The notes under the pieces: generated by a model
What the model was told of the DNA's origin: nothing
Seen by the model: only the letters and a program-made list of their open reading frames with translations
The model's database searches: none
Assembly (NCBI RefSeq): GCF_001550155.1
Contig: NZ_LRUF01000026.1
Coordinates: 266,463-330,462, forward strand
DNA: 64,000 nucleotides
Direction: 5' to 3'
From: Pseudoalteromonas arabiensis
GTDB lineage: Bacteria > Pseudomonadota > Gammaproteobacteria > Enterobacterales > Alteromonadaceae
Shown: piece after piece, positions 15,131 to 23,508 of the stretch
How positions within the stretch are numbered: the first letter of the stretch is position 1
Layout: every line of letters begins with the position of its first letter
Translations under genes and position numbers: made by a program

Positions 15131-17650
15131 TTAGAAGTTATAAGTGATGTTACCGTAGATGAAACGGCCATCTAAACTATAAGGTGTAAACGCACTATAA
15201 GTGAAAATTTGATTAAAGTCGCTGTAACCTATGTTGCTTACAGTATCTTGTGGGTACTGATCAAATAAGTTGTTTGCGCCAACAGCAAATTTCCATTGTG
15301 CAGATGGGCGGTATGCCACCTCTAAATCAGTGATCCATTTTGCATCAATGACTTCATCACCTTCTGGTGTGCTTGATGTATCCACCACTTCGCCGTAACG
15401 CGTGGCGCGAAGTGTTGTTTGGAAGTTTTCAACGTCCCATGTTGCAGACAAGTTCCACTTATTTGCTGGCGTGCCTTCTTCAAAGCGGGTAATTTCACGA
15501 CGCGCAAAGTATTCGTAGCTATCACCAAGGGCTTCAAGCTCAGCAGGGTTTTCTTTAACATGAGTAACTTCGGTGTCATTAAAGTTAACAGCTGCACTTA
15601 AGCGTAAGTCACCGTAGTTTTCTAAACCTAATGAATAGGTTGCAACAATATCAACACCTTGCGTACGTGAATCAATGGCATTGGTGAAGTAGCGAACACG
15701 TTGAGTATTTTGCTCACCGGCCTCGGCTAAAATAGCCTCGACGGCAGGGCCACTTAAGTTCTCAGACAACACAATACGGTCATCAATGTCGATGCGATAT
15801 GCATCAAGCGTTAAACTAAAGTTACCTTGCGTAAAGATAAAGCCCGCAGTCATGTTAACTGATTCTTCTGCATCAAGGTCACGAGCACCCAATGCGCGCG
15901 CCGCAGGTTCATCAACAGGGAACAAACCAACTTCACTTGGAATACCATTTTCAAATACCGTACTTACCGATTTGTAAGACGTTTGTGCAAGTGACGGCGC
16001 TCTAAATCCAGTACTAATTGCACCACGTAGAGACAATGATTCATTTACGCTGTAACGCGAAGCCAGTTTTGATGTAAAAGTACTACCAAAGTCACTGTAA
16101 TCTTCAAAGCGGCCAGCAAGAACTACATTCCAGTCGCTTGTAAGGTAGGTATCAAACTCAGCAAATACAGCGACATTATGGCGGCTTTCATCAGTTGCAC
16201 TGTCAGGTGAAAAGCCTGCTAAAACTTGTGCACCACCGGCAGCAACAGGGTTGCCTGCATCATCAAGTACCGTGATATAAGAAGCTGTTTCACCTGCTTT
16301 AATTTGGTAGTTTTCGTGGCGATACTCTGCACCAATGGTAACAAACACATCGTCAGGTAAGCCTAAATCAAGCGTGTTGCTGGCATCCATGTTAACTAGG
16401 TATTGCTCGTACACAAGCGCACCGTTATCAAACTCTGTTGGGCTATTTACGCCCATTGACGTGTTTAAACTGTTGCTAACACCTAAACCAAAGTCATTAC
16501 GACCATAGTTGCTGCTTAGATCCCATGTCCACTCATTGGTTTCGCCGTTCAGGCCAATAGCAAATGAGTAGTCATCTACGTCGGTATCAATTTGTGGCAA
16601 GAAACCGTCAGGATATACTTCAGGTAAATTACGCGAGTCTTTCGCACGGCGGTAAAAACCAGCCGAATTGCCTTTACGGTTTGAGTAACTAGCAAATGAA
16701 TAAAGCGATAATGTGTCGTTAAATTCATAACCTAGGTTATAGAATAGGGCGATATCTTCAATATCGGCTTTACCAAAACGGTGATTGTAGCGGTCAAAGT
16801 CGAACTCACGTGGGTCTAGGTTACCGTTTACATCGCGGCTATATTGTTCACGCTGGTCAATACCTGAGCGGTTAGTTGGCTCGTTATTACGCGATTCAAT
16901 TGAAATATTAATAAAGCCATTATCTGCAAATGAGAAACCCGCATTAGCGCTTGCGGTGCGCGAAATACCATCGTTTAACTTGCGGTCAGCGCCTTTTGCA
17001 AAGCTTAAGTTGCCTTCGCTATCTGCGCTTGTGCCTAATAACTGTGGCGAGCCTGCCATTTGTGTGTCGTACTCACCATAGGTGTAGCTTACACTACCGC
17101 CTTCGTCGGCATCTTTTAGTACAATGTTAATTACCCCAGCAATGGCGTCAGAACCATATTGCGCGGCAGCGCCATCACGCAGTACTTCTACGCGTTTAAT
17201 TGCTGAGGTAGGAATATTATTTAAATCAACCGCCGTTGAACCACGACCTACGGTACCACCTAAGTTTAATAGTGCACCCGCGTGGCGGCGTTTACCGTTG
17301 ACTAATACCAGTGTGTGATCCGGTGCAAGGCCACGTAATACAGCAGGTTTTGCGTGGTCAGTGCCATCGGCAAGGGTCGCACTTGGGTAGTTAAAACTCG
17401 GTAACTGAGAGGCAAGTACTTGGCTAATTTCAAGCTGACCTGTGCTTGCTAAGTCGCGGCTTGTTAATAAATCAACCGGAACAGTACTTTCTGACAGGCT
17501 ACGTAAACTACGGCGTGTGCCCGTCACTGAAATAACTTCAATATCTTTTGCTGTATTTTCAGCAGGTTGCTCAGCAGCGATTGCAGTCACTGATGCAGCA
17601 AGCGTACTTGCGATTGCAAGTTGCAAAGGTAATTTGTTGAATAATGCCAT
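15131..17650 (-). CDS. TonB-dependent receptor, substrate unknown
   Basis: The 839-residue outer-membrane receptor has a signal peptide (through VTAIAAEQ), a TonB-box-like start (DIEVISVTGTRRS), a plug with PAVLRGLAPDHTLVLVNGKR, RVEVLRDGAAAQYGSDAIAG and INIVLKDADEGG, and a barrel ending in the aromatic residue F (GNITYNF). The sequence RRSLRSLSESTVPVDLLTS is common to large marine receptors for siderophores, vitamin B12 or oligosaccharides; no motif here picks one. No Fur-like box is seen upstream. There is no substrate-processing gene next to it. Confidence 0.9.
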   Translation of the reverse strand: MALFNKLPLQLAIASTLAASVTAIAAEQPAENTAKDIEVISVTGTRRSLRSLSESTVPVDLLTSRDLASTGQLEISQVLASQLPSFNYPSATLADGTDHAKPAVLRGLAPDHTLVLVNGKRRHAGALLNLGGTVGRGSTAVDLNNIPTSAIKRVEVLRDGAAAQYGSDAIAGVINIVLKDADEGGSVSYTYGEYDTQMAGSPQLLGTSADSEGNLSFAKGADRKLNDGISRTASANAGFSFADNGFINISIESRNNEPTNRSGIDQREQYSRDVNGNLDPREFDFDRYNHRFGKADIEDIALFYNLGYEFNDTLSLYSFASYSNRKGNSAGFYRRAKDSRNLPEVYPDGFLPQIDTDVDDYSFAIGLNGETNEWTWDLSSNYGRNDFGLGVSNSLNTSMGVNSPTEFDNGALVYEQYLVNMDASNTLDLGLPDDVFVTIGAEYRHENYQIKAGETASYITVLDDAGNPVAAGGAQVLAGFSPDSATDESRHNVAVFAEFDTYLTSDWNVVLAGRFEDYSDFGSTFTSKLASRYSVNESLSLRGAISTGFRAPSLAQTSYKSVSTVFENGIPSEVGLFPVDEPAARALGARDLDAEESVNMTAGFIFTQGNFSLTLDAYRIDIDDRIVLSENLSGPAVEAILAEAGEQNTQRVRYFTNAIDSRTQGVDIVATYSLGLENYGDLRLSAAVNFNDTEVTHVKENPAELEALGDSYEYFARREITRFEEGTPANKWNLSATWDVENFQTTLRATRYGEVVDTSSTPEGDEVIDAKWITDLEVAYRPSAQWKFAVGANNLFDQYPQDTVSNIGYSDFNQIFTYSAFTPYSLDGRFIYGNITYNF

Positions 17651-17786
17651 TTTTGATTCCCATCTGACTTATCTATTTTAGCGCAGTGTAAAACGCATAA
17701 TGGGAACAAACAAATAACATAAAAGTATAGTATATGTGTAACTAACGCGACTTGTTAATTAGTTTTTTACGTTGTTAATTATGTGT

Positions 17787-18773
17787 TTACGCGCTAATAC
17801 TGATCTTGTTGCGTCCCTCTGTTTTGGCACGGTACAACGCGGTATCGGCTGCGCAAATTAACGCCTCTGATGTACGGTATTGGTTATTAAATTCACACGC
17901 AATGCCTTGGCTTACACTTATTCTAAAATCACTGGGTAAACCTATATCTGTAAATGACATTGTATTGATTTTAATTTGAATATGTTTTGCAATTGCTGCG
18001 GCTGTGTCTTTTTGACACCTTGGTAATATAACGGCAAATTCTTCACCACCATAACGCGCTGCTAAACAGTCATGAGAGGGTAGTGACTCTGCAATTATAC
18101 TCGCTACTTTTTGTAAGCACTTATCACCTTTAACATGACCGAATCGATCGTTAAATAGTTTAAAATAATCAATATCAATTAATATAGTGCTAATAGCTTG
18201 ATTTGTTTGCACACTTTCTTGCCAATGTTTTTTTAATGACTCTTCTAATGTAAGGCGGTTTGCAAGACCTGTTAAGTGATCAGTTGTGGCTTGTTTTATT
18301 AAGCGGTTATATTGCTCTTTATGTGATGATAAATCATGTAAAACGCAAATAAATAAATTATCTGCAATAGCAATATTTTTAGGTAAGCTTGATATACATA
18401 AATCAGCATCAAGGGTTTTACTATCGGCGCGGTTTATTTTAACTTCGTTTGGCCCTAAACTAATTGGCGAGTCTTTATGGTCTAACCAACTGAGTAGGGT
18501 ATACATGTATTTATCGCGGTCGGTATCGTGCAGGTAATGTAATAGATTTTGACCAATTAACGCCTCTTGGTTATCACCAAAAAGTTGCGCAGCCATCGGG
18601 TTGGCAAATTCAAACGTGCCTTGACCATTGATGATAAAAACACCCTCAGCCATATGTTGAAACATCTGTGCGATTAACGCGAGCTGATCTGAGTTTATAG
18701 AATCAGGTAACGCCCCCCCTGCGTGGTTTGTAATTTTGCTTGTTTGTTTATTTTTGTTGTTGGAAATAGACAC
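17787..18773 (-). CDS. PAS-GGDEF diguanylate cyclase
   Basis: The protein has a PAS domain (about residues 30-145, with the block MAEGVFIINGQGTFEFANPM) and a GGDEF domain with an intact signature (ARYGGEEFAVILP) and the metal-binding region LIDIDYFKLFNDRFGHVKGD. Cytosolic synthesis of cyclic di-GMP controlled by a PAS-bound cofactor or ligand is expected. No membrane helix is seen. The GTG at 18773 has a good site (AAAAGGAACGAGA); an ATG at 18797 lacks one and adds eight residues. An 11-bp direct repeat lies upstream. Confidence 0.85.
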   Translation of the reverse strand: MSISNNKNKQTSKITNHAGGALPDSINSDQLALIAQMFQHMAEGVFIINGQGTFEFANPMAAQLFGDNQEALIGQNLLHYLHDTDRDKYMYTLLSWLDHKDSPISLGPNEVKINRADSKTLDADLCISSLPKNIAIADNLFICVLHDLSSHKEQYNRLIKQATTDHLTGLANRLTLEESLKKHWQESVQTNQAISTILIDIDYFKLFNDRFGHVKGDKCLQKVASIIAESLPSHDCLAARYGGEEFAVILPRCQKDTAAAIAKHIQIKINTMSFTDIGLPSDFRISVSQGIACEFNNQYRTSEALICAADTALYRAKTEGRNKISISA

Positions 18774-18839
18774 TCTCGTTCCTTTTTGCCAATGCAAACG
18801 TTTTTGGTGTCTATAAAGTTACTTAAAAAAGTGCAAATA

Positions 18840-18861
18840 AACCTTCTGGTAACCTTCTGGT
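18840..18861. repeat. Tandem 11-bp direct repeat upstream of PAS-GGDEF gene
   Basis: AACCTTCTGGT occurs twice head to tail without mismatch. On the minus strand (ACCAGAAGGTT twice) it sits about 70 bases before the GTG at 18773. The 11-bp period equals about one helical turn, so it could be a double site for a dimeric regulator. Confidence 0.55.
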
Positions 18862-18880
18862 TTTAACTTGTTGTTTTTAA

Positions 18881-18900
18881 AGGCTCCAAAAGTGGAGCCT
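18881..18900 (-). terminator. Terminator of the STAND/DP-EP operon
   Basis: AGGCTCC (18881-18887) and GGAGCCT (18894-18900) form a perfect stem, followed on the minus strand by TTAAAAACAAC. It lies 22 bases past the stop of the DP-EP-like gene. Confidence 0.65.
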
Positions 18901-18922
18901 AAACTAATTTTCCGTATGGAAT

Positions 18923-19300
18923 TTAAAGTTCTTTTTTATTTTCTACTTGTGGATCTTCGCTTTTGTATTCTTTTCCACCCAACGTCGCAGTGAATAGCAT
19001 ACAAACAGTACCATCGTTTTCATCATTATCTGAAATATGGATAGATTGGCCACCGTCAGAAAGTTTGTAATTGAAGTCTTTGACACAGTCACCTTTGAGA
19101 TTGTTAAATGTGGCACCAGTAAATAAAAAGCCTTTAGTTAGCGTTTCTTCATTCAAGGTGTAAATACCAAGACTGTTTCTCTCTGTAACAGTGCCACCTC
19201 CTGATACTTGTTGACCATTTTGAAAATAAGTGAATACAGCATTTTCGTTGCTATCTAGTTCAATATTAACCGTGAAATTATAAACTTTGTTTTCGCTCAT
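18923..19300 (-). CDS. Small DP-EP-like protein, partner of the STAND protein
   Basis: The 125-residue protein has no signal peptide or membrane helix and looks all-beta. It begins with a Val-rich strand (KVYNFTVNIELDSN) and ends with the motif EDPQVENK, the kind of ending that named the DP-EP family of small proteobacterial proteins with an immunoglobulin-like fold. The assignment is from memory of that pattern and is moderate. Two cysteines (CVKDF and VCMLF) could pair. It lies 14 bases behind the 1083-residue regulator with a good ribosome-binding site (AAAGGAAATAAC), so the two form an operon. Confidence 0.55.
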   Translation of the reverse strand: MSENKVYNFTVNIELDSNENAVFTYFQNGQQVSGGGTVTERNSLGIYTLNEETLTKGFLFTGATFNNLKGDCVKDFNYKLSDGGQSIHISDNDENDGTVCMLFTATLGGKEYKSEDPQVENKKEL

Positions 19301-19314
19301 GTTATTTCCTTTAT

Positions 19315-22300
19315 TTATAAAGTATAGTTGTTTATACCAATCATCTTGAAGCTTTCTATTTTATCTAAAACTTCAGTTTCTCTATTTAAGCAAGTGTATG
19401 CTTGTATTATTGGGTGTATTTTCTTTACGCTGTTTGTTATTTTTAATGTTTTATTGTTATCTTCTATAATTTCTTTACATATTAATTTTCTTTTGACTTC
19501 GTCTTTCTCTAACCTAGCTTTTATAATTTTTATTCTTGCTATCAATGTTTTAATATCTGAATTGATTGTGCCTTTTTTATACCTTTCTTTTATAGATTCA
19601 AATGTTTCTTCTAAAAGTTTTTTGGCCTTTCTCTCTTCTTTTAAGCCTATGTAGTATTTTATTAGGCTCATTTTCATACTTAATGTGGTTATGTCATAAA
19701 TATTATACTCTGCGATGAAGTTTAAAACACTTTGCTCTTCTTTATCTTTAGGCGCATTACTTGATAATGCTAATTTGAATGCCAAAGAACGATAATAAGG
19801 CCACTGAAACTGCCTATTTTTAGGATCTTGTATTAAAACTTTATAGTTAGTATCGATTGCAAGTTGTACTTTGTAGAGCGCTTTTTCTTTATTAGGTAGG
19901 TAGCTTAGTAGATAGCTTTGTTGAATATATGTATAAGCGAGGTTGCTCAAAATACTTGCATCATTAGGAAAACTTTTAAGCATTCTTTCGAGTTCATCTG
20001 AAGCGTTACTATACATAGCTAATGCTTCGTTGAAATTACCTAAATGTTCTTCAATATTAGCCAACCAGCTAATTGTATCAGCTTTGTCTCGTAGTAGGTT
20101 TTTATCATTAGGCTTTAGCTCTAGTGCTCTGTTTTTAAGTTCAAGAGATTGGGTAAAACTTTGTTTAGCTTGTGTATAGTTAAATTGATTTAAATACAAT
20201 GAGCCTAACGAGTTGTAAGAATAAGATAACTCCATAATTGAGTTAAAGTCATTGGGTGCTAACGTGTACATTTGCTCGCTGTATTCTTGATACCGTTTAA
20301 ACCAAGGTTCGGTCGCATTGTAGTCGCTGTTGTCATAATGTAATTGCCCAAGCCAAAAAGCATTGGCACCTGCGAGCATTAGTAAATCAAGATTATTGGG
20401 TTGAATTTTTAGTAAAGACTCTAGTCGAACACGGGCATTTTCAAAGGCGGTGAAGGCTTCGTCGGTTTTGCCGCGCGAGTAGGCGACTTCGCCCATGGCC
20501 TCTAAGGTTTGAGCGTATTGAAAACGGTTATTAAACTGAGCTTGTTTATCGCTAAAGTCAAATAATGATGCTGCTTCTTCATCTTGATTGGAAAAATACT
20601 CAAGAGCTTTATTGCTAATACCATCCAGTAAATCCATGCGCTTAACGCTTCTGAGTTTGTCGGCAAATTCACCGACCATAAAACCCAGTAAACTCTCAGC
20701 TTCTTGGCGTTTTTGTTTTGCTACTTGCTCAGCGTGGTAGCTACGCACGCTCATAAATGTAGCAATAAAGGTTAAGCACACAAGTGTTGCTGCCGTGATT
20801 TGTAACACACGCTTTTTACGTTTTGCTTTTTTATTAGAGGCTTTTATTAAAGCAAGTTCATCGTTCGACAAGCTAAACATAGGGTTACTCACAAGGCTAT
20901 GTGCTTCTTGTAAGGGTTTACCTTGCGCTAGTAGGAAGTCGGTGTGTTTGTGTTCAAGCAGCCATCGCTCGGTGGCAAGTTGCACACGGCTTTTTATCGC
21001 TAAGCTTTGTTGATGCACAGCTACCCAGTCGATAGCGCGCTGCCAATGACGCAACAGCGCTTCGTGGGCAAGGCTAAAACAGGCTTGTTCATTTTTAAGG
21101 TGCGATACAAACAAACGGCTGTCGACCATGGCTTGCACAAGCTTAGTCTGTGCGGGGTTTGTAAGCTCGCTCCAACGTGCAGCGCGGCTGGTGAGTGTTT
21201 CGCCGTCTGGGTTTAGCGTGATCAGCCTTGAAAGCACAACGGCAAGTTCTGCTTGTTGCTCATTGGGTAATTGGCAGAATACCTGCTCGGCTTTTTGGCC
21301 AATCGCTCCTTCAATGGTGCCTAGGGCTTGGTATTCTGAAAATAGCAGTTCGCTGTCTGGGCTGCGCTGCAAATACAGCTGCTGCAAGGTGTATTGCAGC
21401 ATAGGCAGTGCATCAGGGTTATTGGCGGTGTCATTACACAGCTGCTCATCAAGGGGGGTGTGATGTTCTGGGTGTGTTTGCCAACTTAAACCCGCTGCAA
21501 GTGCAGGCAAGCGGATCATTTGCTTTAGCTCTGAGCGTGTGGGCGCTAATAAATCAAAATGTGCGCCATTGGCTTTACCTGCCATTAAACTTGGTTGACT
21601 CACCACTTGCGGGTAAAAGTCATTACGACAAGCGCTAAAAATGATTATACAGTCACTGGTTGCTAAGCATTCTATGAGTTTTAAAAACTGACTGCGTTCG
21701 TCATTTGTGAATAAAGGTGACGATAATAAGACTTCTAAGCGGTCAATAAATAAAAATAAGTAGGGTTTGGTGTGTTCATTATTAAGCTCAGCCAGTGCAG
21801 CTTTGCAGCGACTAATAATATGTTCTGGCTGTGAGGTTAATAACTCGCACAGTGTTTCAGCACTCATATCACTGAGCACTGGGGCATCGTTTATTTCTAA
21901 ATCGAGCAGGGTAGAGGCTAAATCTAGCAATAAGCGGTCTTTATTTACATCGGCAAAGTCTAATTGGCAGTAACTATGAACACGTATGCCATCATAGCCA
22001 CTGGTATTCATTAAGGCAGGTAATACACCCGCGTTTACAAGGGATGACTTTCCTGAACCACTCGAACCTAAAATTAAACAAAAGGCACGGCCAAATTGAA
22101 TCTGTGCAGATACCCGCTGTAATAAGGTTTCTATTTGCTTGTTGCGACCAAAAAACACCCCTGCTTGATCAGGCGAAAAAGCACTTAACCCAACAAAAGG
22201 CGAGTCACCTTGCCAAGCTGTTTGGCTGGCTTTTTGCTCTTCATCAAGGGGGAAGTTTATATTGGCAATTACGCGGTAACCACGCTTACGAATGGTTTCG

Positions 22301-22566
22301 ATGTACTGCGGGTTACTGGCTTTGTCGTCGAATGCTTTACGAAGCTGCGTAATTACCTTGTGTAGCGGGTTATCGCCAAGCGCTACATGTGGCCAGCAGT
22401 GGCTGATAATTTCTTCGCTGGTTAACAGTTCACCCTGTTTTTCGCACAACAGCAATAATACATCCATCGCTTTTGGTTCAAGATGTTTGACTTGTTCGCC
22501 ACGTCGTATTGAATTTGTGCTTGGGGTAACTTGCCATTCGCCAACAAAAAACAGCGCCGTACTCAT
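19315..22566 (-). CDS. wHTH - STAND-like NTPase - membrane - TPR signalling protein
   Basis: The 1083-residue protein combines four modules. Residues 1-105 are an OmpR/CadC-type winged helix (LEPKAMDVLLLLCEKQGELL and YIETIRKRGYRVIANI). Residues 120-570 are a P-loop NTPase of the novel STAND type with VGLSAFSPDQAGVFFGR, Walker A GSSGSGKSS near 167-175 and Walker B LFLFIDRLEVLL. A single membrane helix (VLQITAATLVCLTFIATFM) lies near 590. The rest is TPR-like helical repeats, ending in a Lys/Ile-rich tail. The topology suggests cytosolic DNA binding and NTPase with periplasmic TPR sensing. STAND proteins often act as signal-gated switches in conflict systems; a role here is inference. Confidence 0.8.
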   Translation of the reverse strand: MSTALFFVGEWQVTPSTNSIRRGEQVKHLEPKAMDVLLLLCEKQGELLTSEEIISHCWPHVALGDNPLHKVITQLRKAFDDKASNPQYIETIRKRGYRVIANINFPLDEEQKASQTAWQGDSPFVGLSAFSPDQAGVFFGRNKQIETLLQRVSAQIQFGRAFCLILGSSGSGKSSLVNAGVLPALMNTSGYDGIRVHSYCQLDFADVNKDRLLLDLASTLLDLEINDAPVLSDMSAETLCELLTSQPEHIISRCKAALAELNNEHTKPYLFLFIDRLEVLLSSPLFTNDERSQFLKLIECLATSDCIIIFSACRNDFYPQVVSQPSLMAGKANGAHFDLLAPTRSELKQMIRLPALAAGLSWQTHPEHHTPLDEQLCNDTANNPDALPMLQYTLQQLYLQRSPDSELLFSEYQALGTIEGAIGQKAEQVFCQLPNEQQAELAVVLSRLITLNPDGETLTSRAARWSELTNPAQTKLVQAMVDSRLFVSHLKNEQACFSLAHEALLRHWQRAIDWVAVHQQSLAIKSRVQLATERWLLEHKHTDFLLAQGKPLQEAHSLVSNPMFSLSNDELALIKASNKKAKRKKRVLQITAATLVCLTFIATFMSVRSYHAEQVAKQKRQEAESLLGFMVGEFADKLRSVKRMDLLDGISNKALEYFSNQDEEAASLFDFSDKQAQFNNRFQYAQTLEAMGEVAYSRGKTDEAFTAFENARVRLESLLKIQPNNLDLLMLAGANAFWLGQLHYDNSDYNATEPWFKRYQEYSEQMYTLAPNDFNSIMELSYSYNSLGSLYLNQFNYTQAKQSFTQSLELKNRALELKPNDKNLLRDKADTISWLANIEEHLGNFNEALAMYSNASDELERMLKSFPNDASILSNLAYTYIQQSYLLSYLPNKEKALYKVQLAIDTNYKVLIQDPKNRQFQWPYYRSLAFKLALSSNAPKDKEEQSVLNFIAEYNIYDITTLSMKMSLIKYYIGLKEERKAKKLLEETFESIKERYKKGTINSDIKTLIARIKIIKARLEKDEVKRKLICKEIIEDNNKTLKITNSVKKIHPIIQAYTCLNRETEVLDKIESFKMIGINNYTL

Positions 22567-22719
22567 AGTTTATCTTCTTTTTATTATTATCGGATGGACA
22601 GATTCAGATTCTGTTCAGGTAATTCTAGATTAATACAATATTATGAGTTTAACAGCAAGTCTGTTGTCTTTTTTGAAACTAAAAAAATCTTTACATGTCG
22701 TGTTTATAAAACTTTTTGT

Positions 22720-22736
22720 AAAGTTTATTTGACTTT
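22720..22736. promoter_or_regulatory. Possible second operator half-palindrome
   Basis: AAAGT (22720-22724) and ACTTT (22732-22736) form an inverted repeat with a seven-base spacer, 22 bases upstream of a better palindrome that has related AGT/ACT ends. The TTGACT at 22729-22734 may be a -35 hexamer of the membrane/XRE operon. Confidence 0.3.
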
Positions 22737-22758
22737 TTGTTTTTGTAGGTTAATCTTT

Positions 22759-22776
22759 AGTCAAGTTAACTTTACT
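22759..22776. promoter_or_regulatory. Palindromic operator candidate for the XRE regulator
   Basis: AGTCAAGTTAACTTTACT is an 18-bp palindrome with one mismatched pair. It lies 16 bases before the start codon at 22792 and overlaps the expected transcription start, the usual place for repression by the XRE protein encoded downstream. Confidence 0.45.
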
Positions 22777-22791
22777 TTTAAGGTGAGAATA

Positions 22792-23220
22792 ATGAATCAA
22801 ACAGGATTAACATTTAAACAGCGCAATAAACAAAATACTTTAAACCTTGCTAAGTGGACGGTAGCGTGGTTGCTAACGCTTGCTATTGCCTCGTTTGGGC
22901 CGCATTTTTTATGGCAAGATCAAACGGTGATAACTGTTGCCGCAATCGTTATAAATATACTTGTTGGCGTGATGATGATTTTAGCAAACAAGCGACAGCT
23001 TCAGGGCATGGATGAATTACAGCAACGGGTACAACTCAATGCCATGGGGATCACACTAGGTGCAAGCTTGGTATTTGGGTTAGCCTATTCGTTGTTACAA
23101 TCGAGCGGATTAGTGCTTTTTAACGAAGATATCTCACATTTAGTTTTGTTTATGGGCGTGACCTATTTAGTGTGCATTTTAGTTATGAATAAGCAGTTAA
23201 ATGACGAGGATGAAGCATGA
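22792..23220 (+). CDS. Four-helix membrane protein paired with XRE regulator
   Basis: The 142-residue protein has about four membrane helices (WTVAWLLTLAIASFGPHFLW, VAAIVINILVGVMMILAN, ITLGASLVFGLAYSLLQSSG and LVLFMGVTYLVCILVMN). The loop QLQGMDELQQRVQLNAMGI is typical of small membrane proteins found next to short XRE regulators in proteobacteria. The ATG at 22792 has a strong site (AAGGTGAG); the longer in-frame opening upstream is non-coding. Its stop overlaps the regulator start by four bases (ATGA). Function is unknown. Confidence 0.75.
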   Translation: MNQTGLTFKQRNKQNTLNLAKWTVAWLLTLAIASFGPHFLWQDQTVITVAAIVINILVGVMMILANKRQLQGMDELQQRVQLNAMGITLGASLVFGLAYSLLQSSGLVLFNEDISHLVLFMGVTYLVCILVMNKQLNDEDEA

Positions 23221-23408
23221 AAAACCGCTTGAAAGTGCTGCGTGCTGAGCATAACTACACCCAAGCAAAATTAGCCGAATTACTCGATGTATCAAGGCAA
23301 ACAGTGAATGCCATCGAAAAAGGTAAATTTGACCCAAGTTTGCCACTGGCATTTAAAGCCGCACGTTTGTTTAACTTAAGTATCGAAGAGATATTTCAGG
23401 ATGAATAA
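23217..23408 (+). CDS. Short XRE-family HTH regulator
   Basis: The 63-residue protein is just one HTH domain: MKNRLKVLRAEHNYTQAKLA, then the recognition helix SRQTVNAIEKGKFDPS and the ending FNLSIEEIFQDE. Such one-domain regulators usually repress their own operon. The ATG overlaps the stop of the membrane gene (ATGA), so translation is coupled. The palindrome at 22759-22776 is its likely operator. Confidence 0.9.
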   Translation: MKNRLKVLRAEHNYTQAKLAELLDVSRQTVNAIEKGKFDPSLPLAFKAARLFNLSIEEIFQDE

Positions 23409-23427
23409 AGGTGTTGCAAGCAGTAGG

Positions 23428-23470
23428 TGGCGTTTAACAGCGAATGTTAAAGCATTCTTGTTAAACGCCA
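23428..23470. terminator. Bidirectional terminator between convergent genes
   Basis: TGGCGTTTAAC (23428-23438) pairs with GTTAAACGCCA (23460-23470), with an inner GAATG/CATTC stem. It lies between the XRE gene and the convergent MFS gene and could serve both. Confidence 0.6.
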
Positions 23471-23508
23471 TTTCTCTGGACGATATAAAATCGCAGCTAC
23501 ATTTTTTG

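Noticed and set aside
17651..17786. Fur box before the TonB receptor at 15131-17650
   Set aside because: No GATAATGATAATCATTATC-like 19-mer is seen, only general AT-rich sequence.
18840..18861. Insertion-sequence footprint (target duplication)
   Set aside because: The two 11-bp copies are directly adjacent with nothing between them and no transposase remnant nearby.
22531..22791. Upstream extension of the four-helix membrane protein
   Set aside because: The added 87 residues cover the promoter and operator region and overlap the start of the divergent STAND gene; the ATG at 22792 has a strong site.
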